A stretch of 64,000 bases of DNA from Verrucomicrobiota bacterium. Lineage in GTDB: Bacteria > Verrucomicrobiota > Verrucomicrobiia > Limisphaerales > J093. The position numbers and the translations under genes were made by a program. Under the pieces are notes generated by a model that saw only the letters and a list, made by a program, of their open reading frames with translations, was not told the origin of the DNA and ran no database searches. Location: contig JAKLFY010000022.1 in the NCBI GenBank assembly GCA_022710935.1, forward strand, positions 1-64,000, read 5' to 3'. Below, one piece after another: positions 25,977 to 35,563 of this stretch; the first letter of the stretch is position 1; each line of letters opens with the position of its first letter.

Positions 25977-26468
25977 TCGATCGCCATCATGGGATGCGGC
26001 ATTCGTAGGATGGTTCCCGCTCACGGCGCAGTTTCCTTCAGGCGCTGTTGCAGGCGCTCCAACTCGGCTGTGCGCGCCTTGTCTTCGGGCCGACCGGCAA
26101 CGAGTTGCATCTGGAGTGCGACTGCCCTCTCGTACCGCATGCGGGCGCCGGATGTATCTCCTGAGCCCGTGCTTCATCCCTCCTGCTGTCTCAGTCGGAC
26201 GGCCTCTTCGCCGATCAGATTGCGACGGCGGCGAACATTCCTGGGTTCTTCCTACTCAGTGGGGCCGCCACGCAGAGTGAGTCGGGCAAGAACGTCGGGA
26301 TCGGATTGGTGTCGGGCTGGCGCTCGTTTTGTCACCCTGTTCTGTCACCCGACGCCGAGTTTCAGGGGCCTTCAGGTCCGCTCGGGTCCTGCACCTGATT
26401 GCTCCCCAATTCGGAGCGGATTTGGCGTGGCATCTATCGCCCAGTACACGGGCACGCTCTGTTGGCGG
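25977..26468. other. Non-coding gap containing a kinase/TPR-like C-terminal scrap
   Basis: On the reverse strand, about 26170-26021, a frame gives 'MRYERAVALQMQLVAGRPED' and 'RTAELERLQQRLKETAP' followed by TGA. This resembles the C-terminal helices of Ser/Thr kinase-TPR proteins common in this phylum. No upstream part exists, so it is a remnant at best. The rest of the gap shows nothing recognisable. Confidence 0.35.
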
Positions 26469-29400
26469 TTACCAGACCAGGGCGACGCGGTAGAAGCGGG
26501 TGTCGCGTTCGGCGGCGGAGGTGTCGGTGAAGCTGGCCTCGGCGCCGGTGGCCACGATTGCACCCAGGACATTCCACGCGCCGATGCCGACGTCGCGGGA
26601 GGCTTCGACGCGGTAGGTCCATCCCGGGACAGTGGTCCAGCGGAGCGTGACGGCGCCGGCGATGTCGACCTCGAGTGCGATGAGCTCGGGCGGCGCGGGC
26701 GGTTCGAGCAGGTTGGCGGCGCCGGGCGTTGGGTCTGGCAGCACGACAGCGGCTGTATCCTCGAGACGGGGTGCGGGATAGCCGAAGGACTGGTCGGCGG
26801 CGAGTCCTGTGTATTCGAGGAAATCGACGACGGCGGGCTGGCCTTGCTGGATGCGCGACAGGACGACGACGCCTGAAGGGGCGGCGAGGCGGAAGTTGGC
26901 GTGCCAATCGACAGCGGTGGTCTCGGCGGGCTCGGCGTCGGCCCAGACCAACTTGAATTGGCCGGCGGCGATGCTGGTGTTCTTGGGGAAGGGCCAGCGG
27001 GCAGGATCGGCGTAGGTGTCCGAGAGGAACCAGTCGCCCATGACCGCCGGTTCGAGACCGAAGTTGGCCAACTCGATCCAGGGATCGCGGTCGCCGGCGT
27101 TGTCGGGCAGGCCGGTCTGGTTGAGCGGGAGCATTTCGTTGATCCAAAGGTCAGGGAAGGGGGCGAGCGTGGCGCGGGTCGAGTTGGCGTCGGCGGGCGT
27201 GTATTGCTCGCGCGGCATTTCGACCACATCGACACTCACGCCCATGACGATGTCGGTGCTGGTGGCATTGATCTGGTGGACTTCGACCGCGAGGACGTTG
27301 GCGCCGAGGCGGAGGTTGGTCACCGGGATCTCGAACGGGCCTTCGTGGGCCGCGTCACCCACGGTGCGAGTCGAGGGTGTATCGCGCTCGGGGATTTCGC
27401 CTTCGGCCATGCCGAGCCAGAAGATCGGTTCGCCGTTGAGGTAGAACACGGCGCCGTCGTCGATGACGGGGCGCAGCAGGAGGCGCGCGCCTTGGGGATT
27501 GCCGTCGAAGGTGAAGGCGTGTCGGAAGAAGTAGCTCATCTGGCCGAGGGTCAGCGGTGTGTTTTTGGGTGCCGGGAGATCGGCTGACTCGACGTAGAGC
27601 AACGCGCGGCCCGCGGGCCAAGTCGAGTCATTGTAGTCGGTGTCTGACCAGCCGGGCGCGGGGTCGGTGGGCTGCTGCCAATAGCGCCAGGAAGCGTCGA
27701 TGGGCACGAGGCCGCGTTGGGTGTTGGTGGCGGGGCCGGTGACGGCCGTCCAGTTGGCGACACGCGCGTTGTCCTGGCGCGAGTCGATCAACTGGAGCGA
27801 AGGCCCTCCGCCGTTGGCCGCCGTGGGCCAGGGCGCGGAGGCGCGGAACGCAACACGATCGACGAGCAACTCGGACGCAGGCGGGATTGGGCGGTACAGG
27901 GCGATCGCGCCGCCGTCCGGGCCGAGTTGGTTGGAGAAGTTGCCGAGCACGTTCGGCTTGGGGCCGTACGCGGCAATGAAGGCGGTCGTGTTTTGGGCGA
28001 CGGCCAGGTAGGCGCCCGGACCGAGTGTCGTTCCGTCCGGGAACGGGAAGCTGGCGCCGGCGAGCCGCCAACCTGACAGATCCCAGGTCGCGTTGGTGGA
28101 CCAGTTGTGGAGTTCGACGTAAGCGGCGCCTGGGGTCAAGGGGCGATACATGATCTCGTTGATGACGATGCGCGGTTCGGCGACCACCGTCACCGTGAAG
28201 CTCTGGGCGGCGGACTTGGCGTCTTCGGCATCGTCGGCAACCCGGACGGTGATGGCATTGGTCCTCGGGCCGTAATCGGCTGGCACCGACCACGTGAACA
28301 GGCCGGCATCGGCGGCGATGCGAGCGTCCGCAGGGGCGCCGGGGGCCAGGCTGAAGGTGAGGCGCTGAGGAGGCAGATCGGCGTCCGACGCGCGCGCTTG
28401 AATGACGATCCATTCGCCTTCGCGGGCGATGCGGCTGGCGATCGGCAGCAGGACGGGCGGCTGATTGAGCTCGCGCACGGTGACACTGAACGTGCGGACC
28501 GTGCTCAGGAAGGGTTCGACGAGTTTGACGACACGGACGACGAAGATGGCGTTGGTAGGGCCTGTTTCCTCGGTGGTGGGCCAGGCGATCAGACCGCTCG
28601 ATTGATCGATCGTTGCGTTCGCGGGCGCCTGATCGAACGCGAAATGCAATGGCGCGGGCGGTCTGTCGGGGTCCGAAGCCGGGACGGTGAATTGGAACAG
28701 CGCGCCTTCGTCGATGAATTGCGGGTCGATGAAGGGGACGTCGGGCGGGCTGGGGACATCGCGAACGGTGACGCGGAAGGTGGCGGCATCGTTGAGCGGG
28801 GGCTCGCCTTGGTCCGTGACGCGCACGGTGAAGGAAACCGTGCTGCCGCCGAGCGCGGCGGGCGGGGTCCAGGCAAAACCGCCGTCTTCGGTGAGGGTCG
28901 CGTCCTCGGGTCCACCCGGTTCGAGGAGGAAACGGAACTGATTGGGCGGAAGGTCGGGGTCGGTGGCGACGAGTTGCAGAGTGAAGAGCGTGTTCTCGTC
29001 GGCGACCTGATCCGGGATCGGCTCGAGGACCGGCGGCAGATTGACTTCGGCGACGCCGACGGTCACGCGAACGATGCCGGTCCGCGCGGGATTGCCGTCG
29101 TCGGTGGCGAAGACCGAGAAGGTGAAGCGGGCCGGGCCGTCGGCTTCAGCGGGTATCCAGAAGAACTCGCCGTTGACGGTGTCGATTGTTGCGGCGGGCG
29201 GGGCGTCCGGGCTGAGGGCATAGCGCACGGTTTGTCCGGCATCCGGGTCGGTGGCGACGGCGGTGAATTGCAGGGGTTGGCCCTCATCGACGGCCTGGTC
29301 GGGGATCGGGGTGAAGAGGGGCGGGCGGTTGCCGCCTTCGAGGTAGTTGGGTTGGCGGGGCGTCGGCACGGTCATGTCGTAGAGCGGGGGTTCGCCGCCG

Positions 29401-32400
29401 TCGGGATACCGTCCGAGGCTGACGTCATCGGTTTGCTCGCCGAACGTGACGGCGTCGACCATGAGACCGTTGATGTCGAACAGTCCGATTTGCTCGCCGG
29501 CGAGGGCGAGCCTGAAGTTGACGTGGAGGTCGCCGCCGGGGGTATTCTGCGCGCTTTCTTCGTCTGCCCAGACCAGCAGGTATCCGCCTGGGGGGATGAC
29601 GGTGCCTGATGGGATGGTGTACTTGGCGGGGTTGTCCAAAGTGTCCGTGAGGGTGTAGCCGGTAAGGTCGGCTGGGGTGGACCCGGCGTTGTAGAGCTCG
29701 AACCAGTCGTCGAAGTCGTTGTCCGACGGGTCGGCGATGGTACGGGTGTTCGAGGCCATGAGTTCGTTGATGCGGACGGGCACGGCGGGCAAGGCCGGGT
29801 TGTTCGGAGCGCCTGGGGTCACCTCGACGAACGGGCGTCGTGCGCGCGGTTCCCCGTCCGGAAGAGACCCGAGGCTGCGTCCGGCGGACAACTGGTTGTA
29901 CTCGATGTAGTCGATGACCGCCGGCGCGGCGGGCGATCCCTGCAAGCGGCAGAGCGCGACCGTTCCGGTGTCGGGGGCCAGACGGAAGTTGGCGTGGGGC
30001 TCGCCGGGACGCGACTCGCCCGGTTCGCCGTCGGCCCACACGACGAGGAACTGGCCTGGGCCGAGGGTGGTGCCGGCGGGGAAACGCCAGCGGGTGAGGT
30101 CGGTGTAGGCGTCTGTCAAATCGAGGAGTGAAAGGTCGACCGTCTGGGCGCCGGCGTTGTACAGCTCGATCCAGGGGTCGCGGTCGCCGGCGCTGTCGCG
30201 CGGGCCGGCGACATTGTTGGGCTGGACTTCGTTGAGCCAGACCGGTGGGAAGGGCGCGAGTGTTTGGGCGGGGGCGTTGGCGCGGGCTGGGGTGGCACGG
30301 TCGAGGTGGTTGGTGGGCGTTGCGGCCCAGTTGCCCACGCGCCAGGAGCCGTGGTTCGCGTCGACGAGCTGCAAGGACGGCCCGAGGCCGGCGGCGTTGG
30401 TCGGCCAGGGGAGGCGGTCCCAGTAGCGCAGATCGCTGACGATCAAGTCGGGTGTCCCGGCGCCGCCGGGCTGGATGAGTGCCAGTCGTTCTCCATCGTT
30501 GTCGAGCGAGCCTGGGAACAGATCGAACACCGGCACGCTGCGGCCATAGACCGCCTCGAAGCCCGGGCGATTGCGCGCCAGGACGAGGAATGAGCGGGGC
30601 GCGATGAGGGTGCCGTTCGGGAAGGTGTAGCCGACGCCTTGAAGCACGCACCCGGAGAGGTCGAAGGGCGTCGTCGATGAGCGGTTGAAGAGCTCGATGA
30701 AGGTCGAGGCCGGTTCGCTGGGCGCGGCATCGTAATGGACTTCATTGATGACGACGAAGTCTTCCATCCGCTCGATGGCGCCGGTGTAACGGACCTCGAT
30801 CGTGTCGGTGGCGGCGGGGACAGGGTTGCCGCGGAGGTCTTTGCCGACGAGCGTGAGCGAGTTGGTCTGCTGGGTCAATGGCACGGTGACGCTGAAGGAG
30901 CGGACATTGCTCCAGGCGACGGGGTAAGGAACGCCGTTGATCTCGATGGTGGCGACGGCGATCGGCGCGATGCCGGCGAGGGTCGCGGTGGGAGTCGTCG
31001 ACTGGAAATCGGCGCCGCCGTTGGTGGTGATCTCGAAGGTTTTGGGGTCGGCGGCGTTGAGCTGATTGCCGATGTAGGTGCGGCGGCTGTTGATCCAGGT
31101 GGTGAGGGAGCCCGGCGCGGTGATGCCGGTGACGTTGTTCTTGAGGAGGACGGCGCGGCGGGCGTCGATCTGGGGCTGAAAGTTGGCGGGGAGGAACGGG
31201 CCGTTGATGGTGTCCTGGTAAGCGCGCCAGTTCATGCGGAGGAACTCCGCATTCGAGTAGGCGCGGCTCATCGTGGGGTCCTGGCCGCCGCCGCGCAGGG
31301 GACCACTGGTGCCATCGCCGAGCCCGAAGACGAAGTCGATGTCCCAGGGGATGAGGACCCAGCGCTGGGCGAGCGGGCGGTAGAGGTACATGTTCTGGCC
31401 GACGTTGTAGGTCCACGCGTCCCAGTTCCCCATGGCGTAGTCGAAGCAGAACGCCCGCATCCATTGTTCCATGTCGGCCTGGCTCGACACGTGGCTGACG
31501 TAGCTTGGCGAGGTGTCGTTGAGCGCGGTGACCAGGTCGAGGAACTGCCCGTAGTTGGAGGCGTCGCCGTCGTTCGAGCGGCGCTGGAAGTTCCAGCGGT
31601 AGCGGGCGAGTTTGTATTCGTTGTTGAGGGTGGTGAAGCGCTGGGCGGTAGCGCCGGTGGCCTGGAAGTTGCGGTTGTCGTCGCTGAATTCGAACCAGAC
31701 GGCGATCTTGTACAAGTCGCCTTCGTCACCGGTGGGGAACCAGCGTTCGGCGTAATCGTGATTGGGTTGTTCGAGGTCCTCCATGATGTCGGGTCGGAAC
31801 AGGGATCCATTGAAGTAGAGCCGCATGTAGTGAGCATGGAGGTAAGGGATGCCCAGTTGTTGGGCGTACCAGGCAGCCAGTTGGCTGCGGATGCCCGTGG
31901 CTTCGGAGCCGCCGTTGCCGGTCGAAGCGAACACGCGGTCGAAGGCGCCCAGCAACGGCTCGTCGCGAGGTGTGGTGGCGGCGATGTCGCCCGCGCCGCC
32001 GTGATAGGGGCTGCCCTTGTCGCGGAAGCCGGTGTTGTAGATGACCCGGTGATGGTTGCAGACCAGGGTGGAATCGCGATAGGTGTTGTCGAGGGCATTC
32101 TGTCGGGCGTTGGCGGTGGCTCGGGTGAACCAGAGGTGATAGTGGGCGAAGGTGCCGAAGGGAATGGCGTCGCCCCACCGCACCAGGCATTCCTCGGCCG
32201 GGGCGCGGGCGGGGAACGTGGCGGAGGCGGCTGGCGCGCCGGCGTCGGTGGCGATGATGCGGAAGGCGGCGAGCGTGCCGGCGGGCTGGGCGGGCAAGAT
32301 GGCCGAGAAGAGACCGTCACCCGCCCGTTCGTCGCCCAGGGTGCCGTCGTCGCGCATGATAACAGTGGTCAGCGTCGAGGCAGGGTCGATGCGGTAGCGC

Positions 32401-35087
32401 AGTTGCACCTGGGCCAGGCGGTCGGGGTCGGAGACGCGGCATGTGACCCGGACGGGTTCGTTGGCGGCGGGCAGAGGCGGGGCGTGGGCGACGTCGTGGA
32501 TGGCGGGGCCGGCGTTGGCGACGAGGCGGCTGTTGGGCAATCCCGGGGTGCCGAGGTTCGGCGGGACGGCCATATTGGCCGCCAGTTCGAGGCCATTGCC
32601 GTGGAGTCGGAAGAGGATTTGCGGCCAACCGGCCAGCCACCGAACCTTGGCGCGGATGGTGACGGTGCTGTTGTTGGGAAGAGGCGTTCGCAAGGTGTTG
32701 CGCAGCGTGTTGGGGCCGGTGTCGCCGTCTCCTTGCCCGCGAACGCGCAGGCAGCGTGTGCCGCCGGCGGCGCCTGTGGCCTCCGCGGTCGAGGTGCTGT
32801 GATTGCCGCTGAATAGCCAGCCGGTCTGGCCGCTCTCGAAGTCGCCGTTGTTGACGACATTGGTGCTGCCGGCGCGGAAGACCTCGATGTCGTCGACGAG
32901 GCATTCGCCGGCGCCCAGCAACCCGACGCGCAGCCGGTTGGCGGTGCCGCTGCTGTTGTCGATGCGGCCGGTGGCCTCGACGGTTGCCCAGGGCGCCTTC
33001 GAGGTTTCGTCGCTGTCGGCCCAGTTCGAGGGGCGCAGGAGATCCGCGCGCGGCTCGATCAGTTCGAGACTCGAGCCGCCGCCGTCGGCCCATTGACCCC
33101 AACGCCCGCCGTCGGCGTACGTGACCTCGGACACGACGATATGCACCACGTTGGTCTCGACGCCGCCGGTGGCATTGGTGGTCACGACCAGGTCGGGCTT
33201 GGCGAGGGCGAGGCGTTCGCCGCGGTTGCTGAGCGAGCCCTCGAAGTCGCCGACACAGTTGCCGTTGTCCAGGTGCGGGTAATTCGTCCGGAGCCGCGCG
33301 GCGTTGCGGGCGACGACGAGGTAGCCGTTTGCTGGAAGGGTGGCGCCGGCGGGGAACGTGTAATCCACGCCTTGGACGAATCGCCAGCCGGCCAGGTCGA
33401 GCGGTGTCGTGAGCCGATTGCAGATCTCGATGAACTCGTCGTCGTTGTCGCCGGAGATCGGCTTGTACATCAACTCGTTGATGACGACGTCTTCGAGGCG
33501 CCAGGGCGCGTTGGCGGCACCGGGGGTTGGCTGTGCCAGGCGCCGGATCGTCGGGGCGCCGTCGGGGGCGCGTCCGCTCGAGACTCCGTTTTCCTGTGCG
33601 TCGAGGCGGATCGCATCGAGCACGCGGGTGCCGGCGGCATTGATGAGGTAGACCGTCTCGCCGCTCGAGTTCAGGGCAAAGCCGAGCTGGTTCTGGTCCC
33701 AGGCCAGAAAGCCGCGGGGTTCGATCCAGGTGCCTTCGGGGATGCGGAAGCGAAGTGCATGGGGCCGGTCGGTCAGCACCATGTGCGAGAGGTCGACGCG
33801 ATCGTTCGAGCGATTGTGGAGTTCGATGAAATCCAGCATGGGCTCGTCGGTGTGGGCAAGGAACTCGTTGATGACGACGCTGGTCTCGGGGGCGGGCACC
33901 GTCGGATCGGGTCCGCCGGGCGATCCGGCGCGGAATTCGCTGGCCGCCCAGGCGCGCGGGTCGCCCTCGCCGTAGCTGGGCCGGGTCAGGGCGAGCGAAT
34001 GACCCGCGCCGTCCGCCGCCGCGGGCCAGGGTGACGCATTCGAGTAGACGACCTCGAGCCGGATGGCGTCGGCGTTGTTGCGCAGCCGGATCTGTCCGCC
34101 GTCATTGGCGAGCGCGCCGGTGTAGGGGCCCAGCACGTTGGTGATGCCGTACACGGCCCGGATGTCGTCCGGCGCCGCGGCGATCACCACAGTCTCGCCC
34201 GCCTGGAGACGGAATCCGGGTGGGAAGCGGTAGCTGACCTCGCCCGACAGACGCCAGCCGGTGAGGTCTTCGAAGACGGACCGGGCATTGTAGAGTTCGA
34301 CGAACTCGAGGTTGCGTCCGTCGTCCCGCGGTGGGGGATGGTACATGATCTCGCTGATGACCATGCCCGTCGCCCGGCTCGATGGGCCGATGGGTTCCTT
34401 ACTCAAGGTTGGGGCGCCGGTGGCGGTGCTGTCGGTGGGGCCGGCGTCGCGGAAACGAGCGGTCGCCAGCGTCTTTTCACTGTCGCTGGTGACGGCGAAT
34501 CCGAGATAGACCTTCGGGGCCAGGCCGCTCAGCGTCACGGACCCGAGCGGGGTCCAGGTGCGCCCGTCGAGGCTGGCGTAGCCCTCGAGGACGGTTCCGG
34601 TGCGCTGCAGGCGGAGCCAGGTGGAGGGGTGATTGACCGGGAAGCCGTCCCGGGGGGAAGCGGTCGTGCTGTTGCCTCCGATGGTCGTTCGGGATTCGAA
34701 GAAACAGCCCAGTTGGTGTGAACCGGCGAAAATGCCGGCGAAACGCGCGTTGGCGTCGAGGGTCTCGCGCGCCATCAAGCCGGCGTGCAGGAATGGGTCG
34801 CTGACCGTCACGGCCTCGATCCGCGTCTGGAAGTCGAAGTTGCCCGTCCGCTCGTGCCAGCCGAACTGGAACTGGTCCGACGTGCCGCCGATGGTCCTGC
34901 CGGCGCCGGTGACGTCAGCGCCGCCGGGGACGGAGACGGTGGTGCCGGCCAGCGCGGGGGATCCGATGTCCGTCGGAACGAACTCATTGACGATGTAGGA
35001 CGCCTGCGAGTCGGGGGAAGGCGGGTTGGCGCCCAGCGCGAGACCCGCGCCCATGGCCAGACAACCGAGGATCGAGAGGCAGTTCAC
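26469..35087 (-). CDS. Giant secreted multidomain protein: eight lamin-tail domains, CotH kinase domain, cadherin-like repeats
   Basis: About 2,870 residues from a probable GTG start at 35087 that opens a signal peptide (VNCLSILGCLAMGAGLALGA); the open frame extends to 35240. Order: a concanavalin/LamG-like N-terminal domain; three lamin-tail domains (starts 'MVISEIMYHPP', 'VVINEFLAH', 'VVINELMYKP'); a galactose-binding-like and spacer region; a CotH kinase domain with 'RWVLIPWDIDFVFGLGDG'; three more lamin-tail domains ('VVINEVHYDAAP', 'VWLNEVQPNN', 'VRINELMASN'); four cadherin-like repeats ('PPLFTPIPDQAVDEGQPLQF' type); a seventh lamin-tail domain; a jelly-roll domain; an eighth lamin-tail domain; and a C-terminal 'TYRVEASRDVGIGAW ... 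FYRVALVW' domain. Probably extracellular or surface-bound. Substrate unknown. Confidence 0.9.
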   Translation of the reverse strand: MNCLSILGCLAMGAGLALGANPPSPDSQASYIVNEFVPTDIGSPALAGTTVSVPGGADVTGAGRTIGGTSDQFQFGWHERTGNFDFQTRIEAVTVSDPFLHAGLMARETLDANARFAGIFAGSHQLGCFFESRTTIGGNSTTASPRDGFPVNHPSTWLRLQRTGTVLEGYASLDGRTWTPLGSVTLSGLAPKVYLGFAVTSDSEKTLATARFRDAGPTDSTATGAPTLSKEPIGPSSRATGMVISEIMYHPPPRDDGRNLEFVELYNARSVFEDLTGWRLSGEVSYRFPPGFRLQAGETVVIAAAPDDIRAVYGITNVLGPYTGALANDGGQIRLRNNADAIRLEVVYSNASPWPAAADGAGHSLALTRPSYGEGDPRAWAASEFRAGSPGGPDPTVPAPETSVVINEFLAHTDEPMLDFIELHNRSNDRVDLSHMVLTDRPHALRFRIPEGTWIEPRGFLAWDQNQLGFALNSSGETVYLINAAGTRVLDAIRLDAQENGVSSGRAPDGAPTIRRLAQPTPGAANAPWRLEDVVINELMYKPISGDNDDEFIEICNRLTTPLDLAGWRFVQGVDYTFPAGATLPANGYLVVARNAARLRTNYPHLDNGNCVGDFEGSLSNRGERLALAKPDLVVTTNATGGVETNVVHIVVSEVTYADGGRWGQWADGGGSSLELIEPRADLLRPSNWADSDETSKAPWATVEATGRIDNSSGTANRLRVGLLGAGECLVDDIEVFRAGSTNVVNNGDFESGQTGWLFSGNHSTSTAEATGAAGGTRCLRVRGQGDGDTGPNTLRNTLRTPLPNNSTVTIRAKVRWLAGWPQILFRLHGNGLELAANMAVPPNLGTPGLPNSRLVANAGPAIHDVAHAPPLPAANEPVRVTCRVSDPDRLAQVQLRYRIDPASTLTTVIMRDDGTLGDERAGDGLFSAILPAQPAGTLAAFRIIATDAGAPAASATFPARAPAEECLVRWGDAIPFGTFAHYHLWFTRATANARQNALDNTYRDSTLVCNHHRVIYNTGFRDKGSPYHGGAGDIAATTPRDEPLLGAFDRVFASTGNGGSEATGIRSQLAAWYAQQLGIPYLHAHYMRLYFNGSLFRPDIMEDLEQPNHDYAERWFPTGDEGDLYKIAVWFEFSDDNRNFQATGATAQRFTTLNNEYKLARYRWNFQRRSNDGDASNYGQFLDLVTALNDTSPSYVSHVSSQADMEQWMRAFCFDYAMGNWDAWTYNVGQNMYLYRPLAQRWVLIPWDIDFVFGLGDGTSGPLRGGGQDPTMSRAYSNAEFLRMNWRAYQDTINGPFLPANFQPQIDARRAVLLKNNVTGITAPGSLTTWINSRRTYIGNQLNAADPKTFEITTNGGADFQSTTPTATLAGIAPIAVATIEINGVPYPVAWSNVRSFSVTVPLTQQTNSLTLVGKDLRGNPVPAATDTIEVRYTGAIERMEDFVVINEVHYDAAPSEPASTFIELFNRSSTTPFDLSGCVLQGVGYTFPNGTLIAPRSFLVLARNRPGFEAVYGRSVPVFDLFPGSLDNDGERLALIQPGGAGTPDLIVSDLRYWDRLPWPTNAAGLGPSLQLVDANHGSWRVGNWAATPTNHLDRATPARANAPAQTLAPFPPVWLNEVQPNNVAGPRDSAGDRDPWIELYNAGAQTVDLSLLDLTDAYTDLTRWRFPAGTTLGPGQFLVVWADGEPGESRPGEPHANFRLAPDTGTVALCRLQGSPAAPAVIDYIEYNQLSAGRSLGSLPDGEPRARRPFVEVTPGAPNNPALPAVPVRINELMASNTRTIADPSDNDFDDWFELYNAGSTPADLTGYTLTDTLDNPAKYTIPSGTVIPPGGYLLVWADEESAQNTPGGDLHVNFRLALAGEQIGLFDINGLMVDAVTFGEQTDDVSLGRYPDGGEPPLYDMTVPTPRQPNYLEGGNRPPLFTPIPDQAVDEGQPLQFTAVATDPDAGQTVRYALSPDAPPAATIDTVNGEFFWIPAEADGPARFTFSVFATDDGNPARTGIVRVTVGVAEVNLPPVLEPIPDQVADENTLFTLQLVATDPDLPPNQFRFLLEPGGPEDATLTEDGGFAWTPPAALGGSTVSFTVRVTDQGEPPLNDAATFRVTVRDVPSPPDVPFIDPQFIDEGALFQFTVPASDPDRPPAPLHFAFDQAPANATIDQSSGLIAWPTTEETGPTNAIFVVRVVKLVEPFLSTVRTFSVTVRELNQPPVLLPIASRIAREGEWIVIQARASDADLPPQRLTFSLAPGAPADARIAADAGLFTWSVPADYGPRTNAITVRVADDAEDAKSAAQSFTVTVVAEPRIVINEIMYRPLTPGAAYVELHNWSTNATWDLSGWRLAGASFPFPDGTTLGPGAYLAVAQNTTAFIAAYGPKPNVLGNFSNQLGPDGGAIALYRPIPPASELLVDRVAFRASAPWPTAANGGGPSLQLIDSRQDNARVANWTAVTGPATNTQRGLVPIDASWRYWQQPTDPAPGWSDTDYNDSTWPAGRALLYVESADLPAPKNTPLTLGQMSYFFRHAFTFDGNPQGARLLLRPVIDDGAVFYLNGEPIFWLGMAEGEIPERDTPSTRTVGDAAHEGPFEIPVTNLRLGANVLAVEVHQINATSTDIVMGVSVDVVEMPREQYTPADANSTRATLAPFPDLWINEMLPLNQTGLPDNAGDRDPWIELANFGLEPAVMGDWFLSDTYADPARWPFPKNTSIAAGQFKLVWADAEPAETTAVDWHANFRLAAPSGVVVLSRIQQGQPAVVDFLEYTGLAADQSFGYPAPRLEDTAAVVLPDPTPGAANLLEPPAPPELIALEVDIAGAVTLRWTTVPGWTYRVEASRDVGIGAWNVLGAIVATGAEASFTDTSAAERDTRFYRVALVW

Positions 35088-35563
35088 GGGATCGAGAGTC
35101 CATCCGCCACGCAGATGGCTGGAGTGTTGCTGTTCATCGTGTGCAGCGCTAACATACCGCCCGGCCGCGACAAGTCGCAAGCCAACGCGCATCTCAATGT
35201 CGTGTCGCGGACCCGGTGCCGAACCTGGATTCCGCGGCAAAAGCGAAGAAAGATCGAAGAGCAGCGCAATGATGACCTGGTGAATTTCGGCGCAGGACGA
35301 ATGCGGGGCGCTGCAAGAGCGTTTTCGGGGCGGCGGCGGACATTACCAATTGCCCGCGTCCACCGAGGCCTATGGCACCACCGAGACGCCGCTGCTCCAG
35401 GAGAACGGCGACCCGGGCGGCCCAAAGTCAACTCCAGTCGGGGATTCGAGCTCTTGCGGGCCGCGGCTCGGACGATTTGAGGTTCTCCACATCATCCAGT
35501 GCATCCGACAGGAATCCTTGACCGTCCTCCCACCCAGGTCGAACCTGCCGGGCGTAGATCGCC
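35088..35563. other. Divergent intergenic region
   Basis: Lies between the giant protein gene and the YWTD-propeller gene. Part of it is the in-frame upstream extension of the giant ORF (to 35240), which is probably untranslated leader. No repeat family of this window and no convincing promoter was recognised. Confidence 0.4.

Noticed and set aside
28107-29609. 500-codon plus-strand frame
   Set aside because: Antisense to the cadherin-like repeats of the giant protein; acidic Gly-rich shadow.
30735-32816. 693-codon plus-strand frame
   Set aside because: Antisense to the CotH region of the giant protein; no recognisable domain.
26469-35087. CRISPR array or DNA satellite suggested by repeated motifs
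   Set aside because: The periodicity comes from protein-level domain repeats; no identical short direct repeats with unique spacers were seen here or elsewhere in the window.
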